Counted from the stretch's first letter, positions 31,860-43,400 are shown. The stretch is DNA of 64,000 nt from Bathymodiolus brooksi (GCA_963680875.1 OY804580.1:109743534-109807533), one strand, 5' to 3'. Numbers and translations are program-made. Notes: generated by a model not told the origin, from the sequence alone.

Positions 31860-32260
31860 TCAAGGTTCTCCTCCCTCAGTCATAGGTGACCTTAGCTGGA
31901 TTGTTGGCTATCCTGCTTATGCTCTTTGGCTTTCTTGTGGATTGTTGGCTATCCTGCTTATGCTCTTTGGCTTTCTTGTGGATTGTTGGCTATCCTGCTT
32001 ATGCTCTTTGGCTTTCTTGTGGATTGTTGGCTATCCTGCTTATGCTCTTTGGCTTTCTTGTGGATTGTTGGCTATCCTGCTTATGCTCTTTGGCTTTCTT
32101 GTGGATTGTTGGCTATCCTGCTTATGCTCTTTGGCTTTCTTGTGGATTGTTGGCTATCCTGCTTATGCTCTTTGGCTTTCTTGCTCACAAAACTTCTATG
32201 TTATTTGGTTTTTTATCTGGATTATGATCATACCTGAAGGTTATTCCAGAAACACATGGT
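31860..32260 (+). repeat. R3 copy containing a 41-bp minisatellite
   Basis: R3 head CTCCTCCCTCAGTCATAGG, GACCTTAGCTGG runs into about 7 units (31893-32185) of CTTTGGCTTTCTTGTGGATT, GTTGGCTATCCTGCTTATGCT, then the R3 tail CTGAAGGTTATTCCAGAAACA. Spurious frames (FLVDCWLSCLCSLA). Confidence 0.93.
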
Positions 32261-33650
32261 CCAGACCAAATTATATATACATCTGTTTTATCTATATATT
32301 TGAGGGGTTTTTAAATGCGACTTGACATATGTATGTATTTATTCAATAAGTGTCAAAAAGTTCATAAATATGAGCTTAAAACTAACCTTTTTGATACTTG
32401 TAAGGTGGGTGAACATGAAAAAAAAACCATACTGTTTTATGATTATTTTTACATACATCAATGAATATATACAATATATGTACAAATATTTAGAACACAT
32501 TTTTTATACATAGTATAGAAATATGTCATTATGGACAAAAGTGTTTTATTTAAAAAAAAAAAAACGGTAATTGACTTATTTTAATTGATGTAAATTGTAA
32601 TAAAAGAAAGAAAGATGAAAATATTTTATTTCAAGTTTTGTCTTTTATCAAAGGCCCACAGTGCAATAAAATGCAAACTGAATTAATAAATAAAGAATTA
32701 ACATTTTTCAATATTTAAATTTTCTCACAAAATATTTATTGTTTTTTCTGTCATTTTATATACAGCAATACAAATCGTTTTATACTAGTATAGGGTGGTG
32801 CACCACTATACTTCAAATGTATTTTGATTAAAACTACTTTTTATGACTGTAATTTGCACAAACACCTATGTAAACGTAAGCTAATATTGTAATTGGAATT
32901 ATGCAGTATTTGTAAACAAGCCATTTACAAATAAATGAGTAAAACATGTCATACAAACTGTACTTATGGTCCAGGTGTGTCTCTATAAATTTGATTTAAT
33001 ATTGTTGATCTTATGTTTGTTTGAAAACAAGACATAACAATGGGTGAAATAAAACAAAATGTGTTTGAATACTTTAAAAGTGTGTTTGACTGTAATTAGT
33101 TGTTTCCTTTTTGTTTTGTTTTGTTTTGGTTTTTTTTTATTTTTTGTTTTGTTTGTTTTTGTTTTTTGTTTATTTTAAATTTTGTTTTTTTGTGTTTTTC
33201 ATGTATTTTTTGTTTATACAGAATTCACTAGTTACTAATGACGTTCGCCAATATATAATTAGAATTACACGAAGAAAAAGGTTAAAATAACTTTGACATT
33301 CCATCTTCGAGGGTTAGTTTGGTGTGTGTTCTTTACACTACAGTAAATGGTCAAGATATGACAGATATAAAGTGTATGTATATTTAAATAATAAAATATC
33401 AAGTTCTGTGACAAAAATAATATAACTAAAAGCTGTATGTATAAGAATAATGTTATATTTAAACTTGTAGGACAGTTGAAGCTAAAGGTACTGTTCGTAA
33501 ATCTTACAAAATGATACATCTGACCCCCTTAGTATTCAGTTTAACATTCAAAGAATTAAATAAAATAAAAAGAGGTATTGATATTTTTCATGAACTAAAA
33601 CTTGTCTTCCCTTCATTTGACCCCCAGAAATCATATCAATGTAAAAGATA
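32261..33650. other. AT-rich DNA, nothing recognised
   Basis: T-rich simple tracts (TTTTGTTTTG) near 33110-33215; no gene or named repeat. Confidence 0.45.
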
Positions 33651-33654
33651 ACTT

Positions 33655-33955
33655 TTTTAGTGATTTTTGTTTAACGCCAACTCGGCAAATTTCAGTTATA
33701 TCATGGCGAAAACAAGTTCATTTTCAATGAGATGATGATAAGACGCTAGACCAACACGTGCACGCTGGGTTGGATTTGTATAGTGCTATCTCACTGAAAC
33801 AACCGTCCTCAGATAGACATGTCGCTCCATTCGGACACATTATCCTGATTCCGAGCCAACCAGTCTTTGCTCTTTCTCTTTAATGCTGCGTGCTTATCAG
33901 AGAAGCAACAAATACCAATGTTATAGTCTTTGGTGTGACTCGACTGGGGCTCGAA
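33655..33955 (-). mobile_element. S2 tRNA-derived SINE, inverted
   Basis: GTTGGATTTGTATAGTGCTA, TCACTGAAACAACCGTCC, GAGCCAACCAGTCTTTGCTC, CAAATACCAATGTTATAGTC, GGGGCTCGAACCCACGATC. On the minus strand the last part is a B box (GGTTCGAGCCC) of a tRNA-like head. The adjoining array amplifies it. Confidence 0.8.
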
Positions 33956-34287
33956 CCCACGATCTACCACACTCGAACCCACGATCTACCACACTCAAAC
34001 CCACGATCTACCACACTCGAACCCACGATCTACCACACTCGAACCCACGATCTACCACACTCGAACCCACGATCTACCACACTCGAACCCACGATCTACC
34101 ACACTCGAACCCACGATCTACCACACTCGAACCCACGATCTACCACACTCAAACCCACGATCTACCACACTCGAACCCACGATCTACCACACTCGAACCC
34201 ACGATCTACCACACTCGAACCCACGATCTACCACACTCGAACCCACGATCTACCACACTCGAACCCACGATCTACCACACTCGAACC
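33953..34287 (-). repeat. 22-bp minisatellite built from the S2 SINE B-box region, about 15 units
   Basis: Unit on plus strand CGAACCCACGATCTACCACACT. On the minus strand each unit holds GGGTTCGAGTGTGG, a degenerate B box. The 22-bp period gives open frames in all phases. Confidence 0.95.
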
Positions 34288-34329
34288 ATTACACCACCGA
34301 TGCAGTTAATAACTTTTTTTAAATGACAT

Positions 34330-35225
34330 TTAATACATATACAACATATAAAGGCAGGGGTCCTGATAATAAAACAGTACTTCTATGGTCAAAGTTGTAT
34401 GATAAAAACTAATCATTTCACCTAGTGATCAAAGGTCAAGATCACAGGAACTTCCTTCTTATATTCGATACTCCGCCATTTCTGAATGTATATAACCTGG
34501 TGTTTAAATTAAAATCTCCGTCATGACTAATATATACAAAATATGAAAGTAATATGATTAAAAGTCAACTATATGGCCTGTTGGTCAAAGATCAAGGTCA
34601 CATAGATCTCATTTTTATATGTGACACTCCGCCATGTGCTAATGTATATACAGACAAAATATGAAGGAACAAAAATGTTCTATCTTCAACAAAGCTGTCA
34701 GATAAAAGATAAATCATTTGACATCAAGGTCAAGATTACAATGACCTCAGTTTATTTTAGAAACTCCGCCATGTCATAATACATTTACATGAAAGATTAG
34801 CTACGGAACCGTAGCCCTTATTGTCCTTGGCCAGTTTTCTGATATTTGCGGACCTATGCAAATATCAGAAAACTGGCCAAGGACCATAAGAGCTACGGTT
34901 CTGCAGCGAATGAAATATATGAAGGCATACATCGTTAGGAAAAAAATTCTACCTTCGACAAATTTGTAACATACAAATTCAATTATTGGATTATATGTTC
35001 ATAGGTCAAACATTGACCTAATTTTCATTTGGGAATCCCTGTCCTGTCCTTGTATACATATACATGCATAATATGAAAAGAGTACAATTAAAAATCACTT
35101 ATTTGACCTTGTTGTCGCGGTCAAGATCACAGTGACCACATTCTTAAATGTGACACTGTCATAGCCTAATAAATATACATACAAAATATAAAGGCACTGG
35201 TCATTAAGACACAATTACTCCCCAT
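34330..35225. repeat. Diverged tandem family with ACTCCGCCAT / GGTCAAGATCAC motifs
   Basis: Loose repeats spaced roughly 140-160 bp: ACTCCGCCAT at about 34470, 34627, 34764, with GTCAAAG(A)TCAAGGTCAC and AATATGAAGG between. Interrupted by a hairpin element at 34805. Confidence 0.65.
34787..34916. mobile_element. Hairpin (foldback) miniature element
   Basis: Arms of about 43 bp (34805-34847 and 34861-34903; GTCCTTGGCCAGTTTTCTGA inverted) around a 13-bp loop, flanked by ATGAAA at about 34793 and 34909. Confidence 0.7.
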
Positions 35226-35227
35226 CA

Positions 35228-35252
35228 CCCCCCCCCCCCCCCCCCCCCCCCG
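35228..35252. repeat. Poly-C tract
   Basis: About 22 consecutive C after CCCCATCA. Confidence 0.95.
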
Positions 35253-35299
35253 GACAAGCTGTACAATAATAAACCAACAAGTTACATGATGTCCGCTTT

Positions 35300-35565
35300 A
35301 TACTCCACTAGACCAACACGCTTAGTTGGATTTTAATAGTGCTAGCTCACTGAAACAACCGTCTGTGTGTAGACTTCTCACTCCACTGGGACATATTATA
35401 CTGTTTTAGAATCAACCAGTCTTTGCTCTTATTCCTTAATGAGGCAGCAAATACCAATTTTAGAGTCTTTGGTTTGAACCCACCGGGTCTCGAAACCACG
35501 ATCTACCACGCGAGAGTTGAGCATGCTACCCATTACATCATCGATGAGGTTGCTTAAATAAATAT
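35300..35565 (-). mobile_element. S2 tRNA-derived SINE, inverted, with complete head
   Basis: Same body as 33.7 kb. The minus strand has GTAATGGGTAGCATGCTCAA, TGGTAGATCGTGGTTTCGAG: a tRNA-like head with A- and B-box-like blocks. No array formed here. Confidence 0.8.
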
Positions 35566-35889
35566 ATATGATTGTGTGCAAGGAAAACGAAACAATAAAT
35601 TGACGAATGTTTTATTAAATCACACTAAGACGTTAAAAGTGAAATTATTTTTTTAATGTTAGTGAAATTAATTATCAATTTCTTTATAAACAATTAAATA
35701 ATTGAATTTAATATTTTGCAATGTGTTGTAAAACATTTTTCTCCCGAACTCACTTAGCATCTCAAATCTCCAGATATTCTCTATGATGAAGCATTGTGTA
35801 TAATGTCTTCAAAACACAGACAGTAAAGGTTTATGCACATGTTAAAATATCGGACACGAGACAATATTATCAAAGACAGTACCAATTAA

Positions 35890-36118
35890 AACCAACAAGA
35901 CAGAAACACACTAGTCCATAGTCTAGCTCAAAACAAGACAGAAACACACTAGTCCATAGTCTAGCTCAAAACAAGACAGAAACACACTAGTCCATAGTCT
36001 AGCTCAAAACAAGACAGAAACACACTAGTCCATAGTCTAGCTCAAAACAAGACAGAAACACACTAGTCCATAGTCTAGCTCAAAACAAGACAGAAACACA
36101 CTAGTCCATAGTCTAGCT
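35890..36118. repeat. 38-bp minisatellite, about 6 units
   Basis: Unit CTCAAAACAAGACAGAAACA, CACTAGTCCATAGTCTAG, nearly perfect. No dispersed source recognised. Confidence 0.93.
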
Positions 36119-36471
36119 ATAAAGCCAAGCACTGACCACGAATCAAGATATACACATATTTCAGATTCAGACTTAGAACAACTATTCCAATATCAGAATC
36201 AAGCCCTATTCTGTTAAAATCTATCCTTCTGGTTAATTTTATATAAATTGAATTGCAAAGTAGGATTTTTGAAAAAACCAACATAATATTTAGGACAATA
36301 TATTTCATTTTGAGAGATTTCTACAACTTGAATTACATGTACATATAAAATATATGAACATTGTCAGAAAATATAACATTTATCTGTACGAGCTTTAGAA
36401 ACAGGTAGAAAAGTGAGCCTTTGTACATATAATGTATTTATCCTGCAATGATAAAAAGTCCAAAACAACTG

Positions 36472-36613
36472 TCAAATTCTCTGAAAAGAACATAGGAGAC
36501 AATCATCGTTCTGCTTCTTTTTGATGGTGTCCCCTGTGACTTCAACACTTATACTGTTTTCTACTGTAGCTTTACGTGAATCAGGTATCAGAAAAGCTTT
36601 AATTGGTTCATGA
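36472..36613 (-). CDS. Candidate terminal exon, unidentified
   Basis: After a TTATTTAG acceptor the reverse strand reads HEPIKAFLIPDSRKATVENS, ISVEVTGDTIKKKQNDD, CLLCSFQRI and stop (47 codons including stop). It looks protein-like and is free of the repeats around it, but no upstream exon or family was found. It could be an orphan exon of a gene lying beyond the pentamer array, or chance. Confidence 0.28.
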
Positions 36614-36684
36614 CTAAATAACACTGCTATCTATTTGTCCCCTTTATTGGTATTAAAAATTAAAATGTGTGTATAATACATCAG

Positions 36685-36890
36685 CTACTTAATACCCATT
36701 CTCTGTAAGGACTTAAATTGACAGGAAATGCATAGTCTCAGAATCCAACTAAGGTTATCTATTTTTTTAAAGTGTCATAAGAAATGATGGAAAATGTTGC
36801 CAAATATTTGTAACAAATGCGGTTTCCATGGCAACCAGCTCAAATATTCCGAGTCTGTAAAATTGTAAAAAAAATCACATCCCTCTAAAA
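36685..36890 (-). repeat. Dispersed repeat shared (inverted) with 57.7 kb
   Basis: TTAATACCCATTCTCTGTAAG, GGAAATGCAT and TTCCATGGCAACC occur in the reverse complement of 57700-57895 in the same order. Confidence 0.55.
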
Positions 36891-36971
36891 TAAAGTTCAG
36901 CTATTAAAACTATTCTTAATTCAAACACCCACTCTTGTTAAAAACATTTTAAGCCGTGTGGAGGAGACTGC

Positions 36972-39900
36972 GCTTGGCTTGGCTTGGCTTGGCTTGGCTT
37001 GGCTTGGCTTGGCTTGGCTTGGCTTGGCTTGGCTTGGCTTGGCTTGGCTTGGCTTGGCTTGGCTTGGCTTGGCTTGGCTTGGCTTGGCTTGGCTTGGCTT
37101 GGCTTGGCTTGGCTTGGCTTGGCTTGGCTTGGCTTGGCTTGGCTTGGCTTGGCTTGGCTTGGCTTGGCTTGGCTTGGCTTGGCTTGGCTTGGCTTGGCTT
37201 GGCTTGGCTTGGCTTGGCTTGGCTTGGCTTGGCTTGGCTTGGCTTGGCTTGGCTTGGCTTGGCTTGGCTTGGCTTGGCTTGGCTTGGCTTGGCTTGGCTT
37301 GGCTTGGCTTGGCTTGGCTTGGCTTGGCTTGGCTTGGCTTGGCTTGGCTTGGCTTGGCTTGGCTTGGCTTGGCTTGGCTTGGCTTGGCTTGGCTTGGCTT
37401 GGCTTGGCTTGGCTTGGCTTGGCTTGGCTTGGCTTGGCTTGGCTTGGCTTGGCTTGGCTTGGCTTGGCTTGGCTTGGCTTGGCTTGGCTTGGCTTGGCTT
37501 GGCTTGGCTTGGCTTGGCTTGGCTTGGCTTGGCTTGGCTTGGCTTGGCTTGGCTTGGCTTGGCTTGGCTTGGCTTGGCTTGGCTTGGCTTGGCTTGGCTT
37601 GGCTTGGCTTGGCTTGGCTTGGCTTGGCTTGGCTTGGCTTGGCTTGGCTTGGCTTGGCTTGGCTTGGCTTGGCTTGGCTTGGCTTGGCTTGGCTTGGCTT
37701 GGCTTGGCTTGGCTTGGCTTGGCTTGGCTTGGCTTGGCTTGGCTTGGCTTGGCTTGGCTTGGCTTGGCTTGGCTTGGCTTGGCTTGGCTTGGCTTGGCTT
37801 GGCTTGGCTTGGCTTGGCTTGGCTTGGCTTGGCTTGGCTTGGCTTGGCTTGGCTTGGCTTGGCTTGGCTTGGCTTGGCTTGGCTTGGCTTGGCTTGGCTT
37901 GGCTTGGCTTGGCTTGGCTTGGCTTGGCTTGGCTTGGCTTGGCTTGGCTTGGCTTGGCTTGGCTTGGCTTGGCTTGGCTTGGCTTGGCTTGGCTTGGCTT
38001 GGCTTGGCTTGGCTTGGCTTGGCTTGGCTTGGCTTGGCTTGGCTTGGCTTGGCTTGGCTTGGCTTGGCTTGGCTTGGCTTGGCTTGGCTTGGCTTGGCTT
38101 GGCTTGGCTTGGCTTGGCTTGGCTTGGCTTGGCTTGGCTTGGCTTGGCTTGGCTTGGCTTGGCTTGGCTTGGCTTGGCTTGGCTTGGCTTGGCTTGGCTT
38201 GGCTTGGCTTGGCTTGGCTTGGCTTGGCTTGGCTTGGCTTGGCTTGGCTTGGCTTGGCTTGGCTTGGCTTGGCTTGGCTTGGCTTGGCTTGGCTTGGCTT
38301 GGCTTGGCTTGGCTTGGCTTGGCTTGGCTTGGCTTGGCTTGGCTTGGCTTGGCTTGGCTTGGCTTGGCTTGGCTTGGCTTGGCTTGGCTTGGCTTGGCTT
38401 GGCTTGGCTTGGCTTGGCTTGGCTTGGCTTGGCTTGGCTTGGCTTGGCTTGGCTTGGCTTGGCTTGGCTTGGCTTGGCTTGGCTTGGCTTGGCTTGGCTT
38501 GGCTTGGCTTGGCTTGGCTTGGCTTGGCTTGGCTTGGCTTGGCTTGGCTTGGCTTGGCTTGGCTTGGCTTGGCTTGGCTTGGCTTGGCTTGGCTTGGCTT
38601 GGCTTGGCTTGGCTTGGCTTGGCTTGGCTTGGCTTGGCTTGGCTTGGCTTGGCTTGGCTTGGCTTGGCTTGGCTTGGCTTGGCTTGGCTTGGCTTGGCTT
38701 GGCTTGGCTTGGCTTGGCTTGGCTTGGCTTGGCTTGGCTTGGCTTGGCTTGGCTTGGCTTGGCTTGGCTTGGCTTGGCTTGGCTTGGCTTGGCTTGGCTT
38801 GGCTTGGCTTGGCTTGGCTTGGCTTGGCTTGGCTTGGCTTGGCTTGGCTTGGCTTGGCTTGGCTTGGCTTGGCTTGGCTTGGCTTGGCTTGGCTTGGCTT
38901 GGCTTGGCTTGGCTTGGCTTGGCTTGGCTTGGCTTGGCTTGGCTTGGCTTGGCTTGGCTTGGCTTGGCTTGGCTTGGCTTGGCTTGGCTTGGCTTGGCTT
39001 GGCTTGGCTTGGCTTGGCTTGGCTTGGCTTGGCTTGGCTTGGCTTGGCTTGGCTTGGCTTGGCTTGGCTTGGCTTGGCTTGGCTTGGCTTGGCTTGGCTT
39101 GGCTTGGCTTGGCTTGGCTTGGCTTGGCTTGGCTTGGCTTGGCTTGGCTTGGCTTGGCTTGGCTTGGCTTGGCTTGGCTTGGCTTGGCTTGGCTTGGCTT
39201 GGCTTGGCTTGGCTTGGCTTGGCTTGGCTTGGCTTGGCTTGGCTTGGCTTGGCTTGGCTTGGCTTGGCTTGGCTTGGCTTGGCTTGGCTTGGCTTGGCTT
39301 GGCTTGGCTTGGCTTGGCTTGGCTTGGCTTGGCTTGGCTTGGCTTGGCTTGGCTTGGCTTGGCTTGGCTTGGCTTGGCTTGGCTTGGCTTGGCTTGGCTT
39401 GGCTTGGCTTGGCTTGGCTTGGCTTGGCTTGGCTTGGCTTGGCTTGGCTTGGCTTGGCTTGGCTTGGCTTGGCTTGGCTTGGCTTGGCTTGGCTTGGCTT
39501 GGCTTGGCTTGGCTTGGCTTGGCTTGGCTTGGCTTGGCTTGGCTTGGCTTGGCTTGGCTTGGCTTGGCTTGGCTTGGCTTGGCTTGGCTTGGCTTGGCTT
39601 GGCTTGGCTTGGCTTGGCTTGGCTTGGCTTGGCTTGGCTTGGCTTGGCTTGGCTTGGCTTGGCTTGGCTTGGCTTGGCTTGGCTTGGCTTGGCTTGGCTT
39701 GGCTTGGCTTGGCTTGGCTTGGCTTGGCTTGGCTTGGCTTGGCTTGGCTTGGCTTGGCTTGGCTTGGCTTGGCTTGGCTTGGCTTGGCTTGGCTTGGCTT
39801 GGCTTGGCTTGGCTTGGCTTGGCTTGGCTTGGCTTGGCTTGGCTTGGCTTGGCTTGGCTTGGCTTGGCTTGGCTTGGCTTGGCTTGGCTTGGCTTGGCTT

Positions 39901-41285
39901 GGCTTGGCTTGGCTTGGCTTGGCTTGGCTTGGCTTGGCTTGGCTTGGCTTGGCTTGGCTTGGCTTGGCTTGGCTTGGCTTGGCTTGGCTTGGCTTGGCTT
40001 GGCTTGGCTTGGCTTGGCTTGGCTTGGCTTGGCTTGGCTTGGCTTGGCTTGGCTTGGCTTGGCTTGGCTTGGCTTGGCTTGGCTTGGCTTGGCTTGGCTT
40101 GGCTTGGCTTGGCTTGGCTTGGCTTGGCTTGGCTTGGCTTGGCTTGGCTTGGCTTGGCTTGGCTTGGCTTGGCTTGGCTTGGCTTGGCTTGGCTTGGCTT
40201 GGCTTGGCTTGGCTTGGCTTGGCTTGGCTTGGCTTGGCTTGGCTTGGCTTGGCTTGGCTTGGCTTGGCTTGGCTTGGCTTGGCTTGGCTTGGCTTGGCTT
40301 GGCTTGGCTTGGCTTGGCTTGGCTTGGCTTGGCTTGGCTTGGCTTGGCTTGGCTTGGCTTGGCTTGGCTTGGCTTGGCTTGGCTTGGCTTGGCTTGGCTT
40401 GGCTTGGCTTGGCTTGGCTTGGCTTGGCTTGGCTTGGCTTGGCTTGGCTTGGCTTGGCTTGGCTTGGCTTGGCTTGGCTTGGCTTGGCTTGGCTTGGCTT
40501 GGCTTGGCTTGGCTTGGCTTGGCTTGGCTTGGCTTGGCTTGGCTTGGCTTGGCTTGGCTTGGCTTGGCTTGGCTTGGCTTGGCTTGGCTTGGCTTGGCTT
40601 GGCTTGGCTTGGCTTGGCTTGGCTTGGCTTGGCTTGGCTTGGCTTGGCTTGGCTTGGCTTGGCTTGGCTTGGCTTGGCTTGGCTTGGCTTGGCTTGGCTT
40701 GGCTTGGCTTGGCTTGGCTTGGCTTGGCTTGGCTTGGCTTGGCTTGGCTTGGCTTGGCTTGGCTTGGCTTGGCTTGGCTTGGCTTGGCTTGGCTTGGCTT
40801 GGCTTGGCTTGGCTTGGCTTGGCTTGGCTTGGCTTGGCTTGGCTTGGCTTGGCTTGGCTTGGCTTGGCTTGGCTTGGCTTGGCTTGGCTTGGCTTGGCTT
40901 GGCTTGGCTTGGCTTGGCTTGGCTTGGCTTGGCTTGGCTTGGCTTGGCTTGGCTTGGCTTGGCTTGGCTTGGCTTGGCTTGGCTTGGCTTGGCTTGGCTT
41001 GGCTTGGCTTGGCTTGGCTTGGCTTGGCTTGGCTTGGCTTGGCTTGGCTTGGCTTGGCTTGGCTTGGCTTGGCTTGGCTTGGCTTGGCTTGGCTTGGCTT
41101 GGCTTGGCTTGGCTTGGCTTGGCTTGGCTTGGCTTGGCTTGGCTTGGCTTGGCTTGGCTTGGCTTGGCTTGGCTTGGCTTGGCTTGGCTTGGCTTGGCTT
41201 GGCTTGGCTTGGCTTGGCTTGGCTTGGCTTGGCTTGGCTTGGCTTGGCTTGGCTTGGCTTGGCTTGGCTTGGCTTGGCTTGGCTT
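36972..41285. repeat. Perfect (GGCTT)n pentanucleotide array, 862 full units
   Basis: From 36976 to 41285 I see 4,310 bp of GGCTT with no substitution or indel, plus a partial GCTT at the left. All six frames are open (plus (WLGLA)n, minus (KPSQA)n), so frames of about 1,450 codons arise with no coding meaning. G-pairs every 5 bp could permit two-tetrad G-quadruplexes (inference). Confidence 0.99.
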
Positions 41286-41540
41286 TTTGTGTTAGGGGGG
41301 GACGAAAGTCGGCGAGGGGTCTGAGGAAGCTTTTCCGTCAACAATTTTGAAGCATTTTGTGAATGTTATGAAGTGTATTAAAACGCATGAATCTTCTCCA
41401 TAAAGTTTCAAATAGTTTCTAAGCAGTGAGTGTAAATTAAAGGGAGATGTCACTTGAAATTATCTATCTGGAGCTCTGACTCCCCTGATTTCCTTATCAC
41501 GCCTGGTATTCGTATACTCGGATCAGGTGCGGACACTTTG

Positions 41541-41697
41541 AACTCGGTGCAAGCTAGTTATTTTGAATTTTTGGACACTACAGACCGTGGAGCATGACGG
41601 CAACGGAACACGGAACAGCATGCTCCGCCGTCTGTAGTGTCCAAAAAATCTAAATTGACCAATGAAAACATTCAAAATAACTAGCTTGCACCGAGTT
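41541..41697. mobile_element. Foldback/MITE-like palindrome
   Basis: AACTCGGTGCAAGCTAGTTA at 41541 is exactly inverted at 41678-41697, with a second inner pair TTGGACACTACAGAC / GTCTGTAGTGTCCAA. No coding capacity. Confidence 0.8.
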
Positions 41698-41967
41698 TCT
41701 GAATACCCGACGTGCTATGTTAGTCAATTTTCTCATGTTTCTCTGTTGAAAATGGGGTAATTTGTATTGAAGTGTTTGTAGAATGGATGAATTTTGATAA
41801 AATTAATGTCTAAGGGATTATAATATCACTTTGTTTTCTGATTAATCGTCGACTGCCTCAAAAGTTCAAAAGTAATTAGATAAACTAAAAGGGCAAAGCA
41901 ACGGGTAAACATATATAATGATTTATTACATTTAACAGGCGAATGAATGAATGCTGATATGCTTAAT

Positions 41968-42112
41968 AGAGGGACGGAACACCGCCCCCCCCCCCTCTCG
42001 CTCTCTCTCTCTTTTTTTTTCATGGGGGGCGAACTCTCTCTTTTTTTTCTTTTTTTTTTTTTCATGGGGGGCGAACGTTCCCTCCGCCCCCCTCTGGATC
42101 CGCCACTGGCCA
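41968..42112. repeat. Foldback repeat with GGATCCGCCACTG end and poly-C/poly-T tracts
   Basis: CACCGCCCCCCCCCC, CATGGGGGGCGAAC twice, and CTCTGGATCCGCCACTGG relate it to the element at 12683. Confidence 0.6.
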
Positions 42113-42351
42113 TCTTGGGATTTTGATTGGCATATTTTATTTTTTTTGTAAAAGACCATCCAGTCGTCCAGTGATTATATATGTACACAGTTTCAGTCAT
42201 GTTATGTTTCTAAGAAAAATTAAATTCATTGATAGTCTCGTAGGATACTATGCTATACAGCCTCAAAGCAATCTGGTCTATAGAAGTAAGACATATCTTA
42301 CCCGTTGTTTTATCTTTGATTAGACGCATTACTGTTTTTACTGTTATTTGA

Positions 42352-42777
42352 GTGTTGTTAACTACATCAGCACATTCAATAGATTTAATAATGACGGAAC
42401 AGGATAATGATGAGTTTGCTACTGAACTTTTTAACGACAGAAATCAACCTAATGGCAACAAATTAAGAAGTTATCGTGTGTACAAAGAAAATGTAAATGC
42501 AGAACAATTTGTACTATCTAACATACCACGTTCAGTGAGACGAACAATGGCACTTTTTAGAACTGGGGCGTTACCGTTAGCTATTGAGACGGTTCGGTAT
42601 TCCAGACCGCAAGTACATTTGAATGACAGACTCTGTAAACTGTGTGATAACTCAGTCGTTGATGATGAACAGCATTTCATGATGAACTGTCCACTCTATT
42701 CAGACATCCGGTTTGAATTGATACAAAATGCTCACACACTGCATAAATTTTTTTTAAGACGTAAAAGATTTTTATGA
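42352..42777 (+). pseudogene. LINE ORF2 C-terminal fragment with zinc-binding tail
   Basis: The frame reads MALFRTGALPLAIETVRY, LNDRLCKLCDNSVVDDEQHF and MMNCPLYSDIR, the CCHC-type C-terminal tail that follows RT in many jockey/CR1-like elements. No RT motifs precede it, so it is a 5'-truncated copy. After HKFF an A/T-rich run leads to a premature end. The following 600 bp look like LINE 3' sequence. Confidence 0.75.
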
Positions 42778-43400
42778 TATTTTTATATGTTAACTATTTA
42801 ATTTATTAAGTTCCAATTTAAAACTTTTAAAACTAGATTTTTATTGAACTTCTTTAATTTCTTTAATTATTTTTTACGATTTTTAATGTAATTTATTATG
42901 TATACTTTTTTGTAATATTGTCCTTTAGTTTAAATTTTAAAGTTTTTATTTGTATATACAGTGTCTCATAAGTCTATAAAGGCTGGATATTGATCTTTGT
43001 TTTATGATGTAGTTTTGTACATATTTATATATTGTTGATCAATATGTGACACTATAATAAACTATCATTTATCTTATCTGTATCCTTAATATACAGGAGA
43101 ATATATTAATTACTAGTTAACTTATTCACACTCTAAATTGGCAAATTTCACAATTATAATGAATAAATGGACAGTTTTAAAAATATTACAAAATTTTGAA
43201 TTTCTCCTAAGTAAAAATATATTGCACACTAAGTATAGTATAAATTAATTATTTATTCTTATCATTATTATTGATGTCCTTATTTATTGAGGGAGAGCAC
43301 TTACATAGGATATGCCTGATGTGCAATCCCATTGGATATTGTGTAACTAAATTTATGTATTTTATTCAATAAAATATTTGAATTGAAATTGAATTGAATA
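42778..43400 (+). mobile_element. LINE 3' untranslated region(s) with ATTGA-type tail
   Basis: AT-rich sequence after the truncated ORF2. It ends near 43330-43400 with GGGAGAGCACTTACATAGG, ATTCAATAAAATATTTGAAT and a short repeated TTGAA/ATTGA tail. A second possible 3' end (ACACTATAATAAACTATC) lies near 43050-43070, so two elements may abut. Orientation plus. Confidence 0.5.

Noticed and set aside
1154..34287. Tandem arrays considered as CRISPR
   Set aside because: Units are contiguous head-to-tail without unique spacers and the context is an intron-bearing eukaryotic genome.
33883..34326. Two frames with THDLPHSNPRSTTLEP repeats
   Set aside because: Translation of the SINE-derived 22-bp array.
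36938..41350. Frames of about 1,450 codons on both strands
   Set aside because: They are the translation of an uninterrupted GGCTT repeat; all frames are open by arithmetic.
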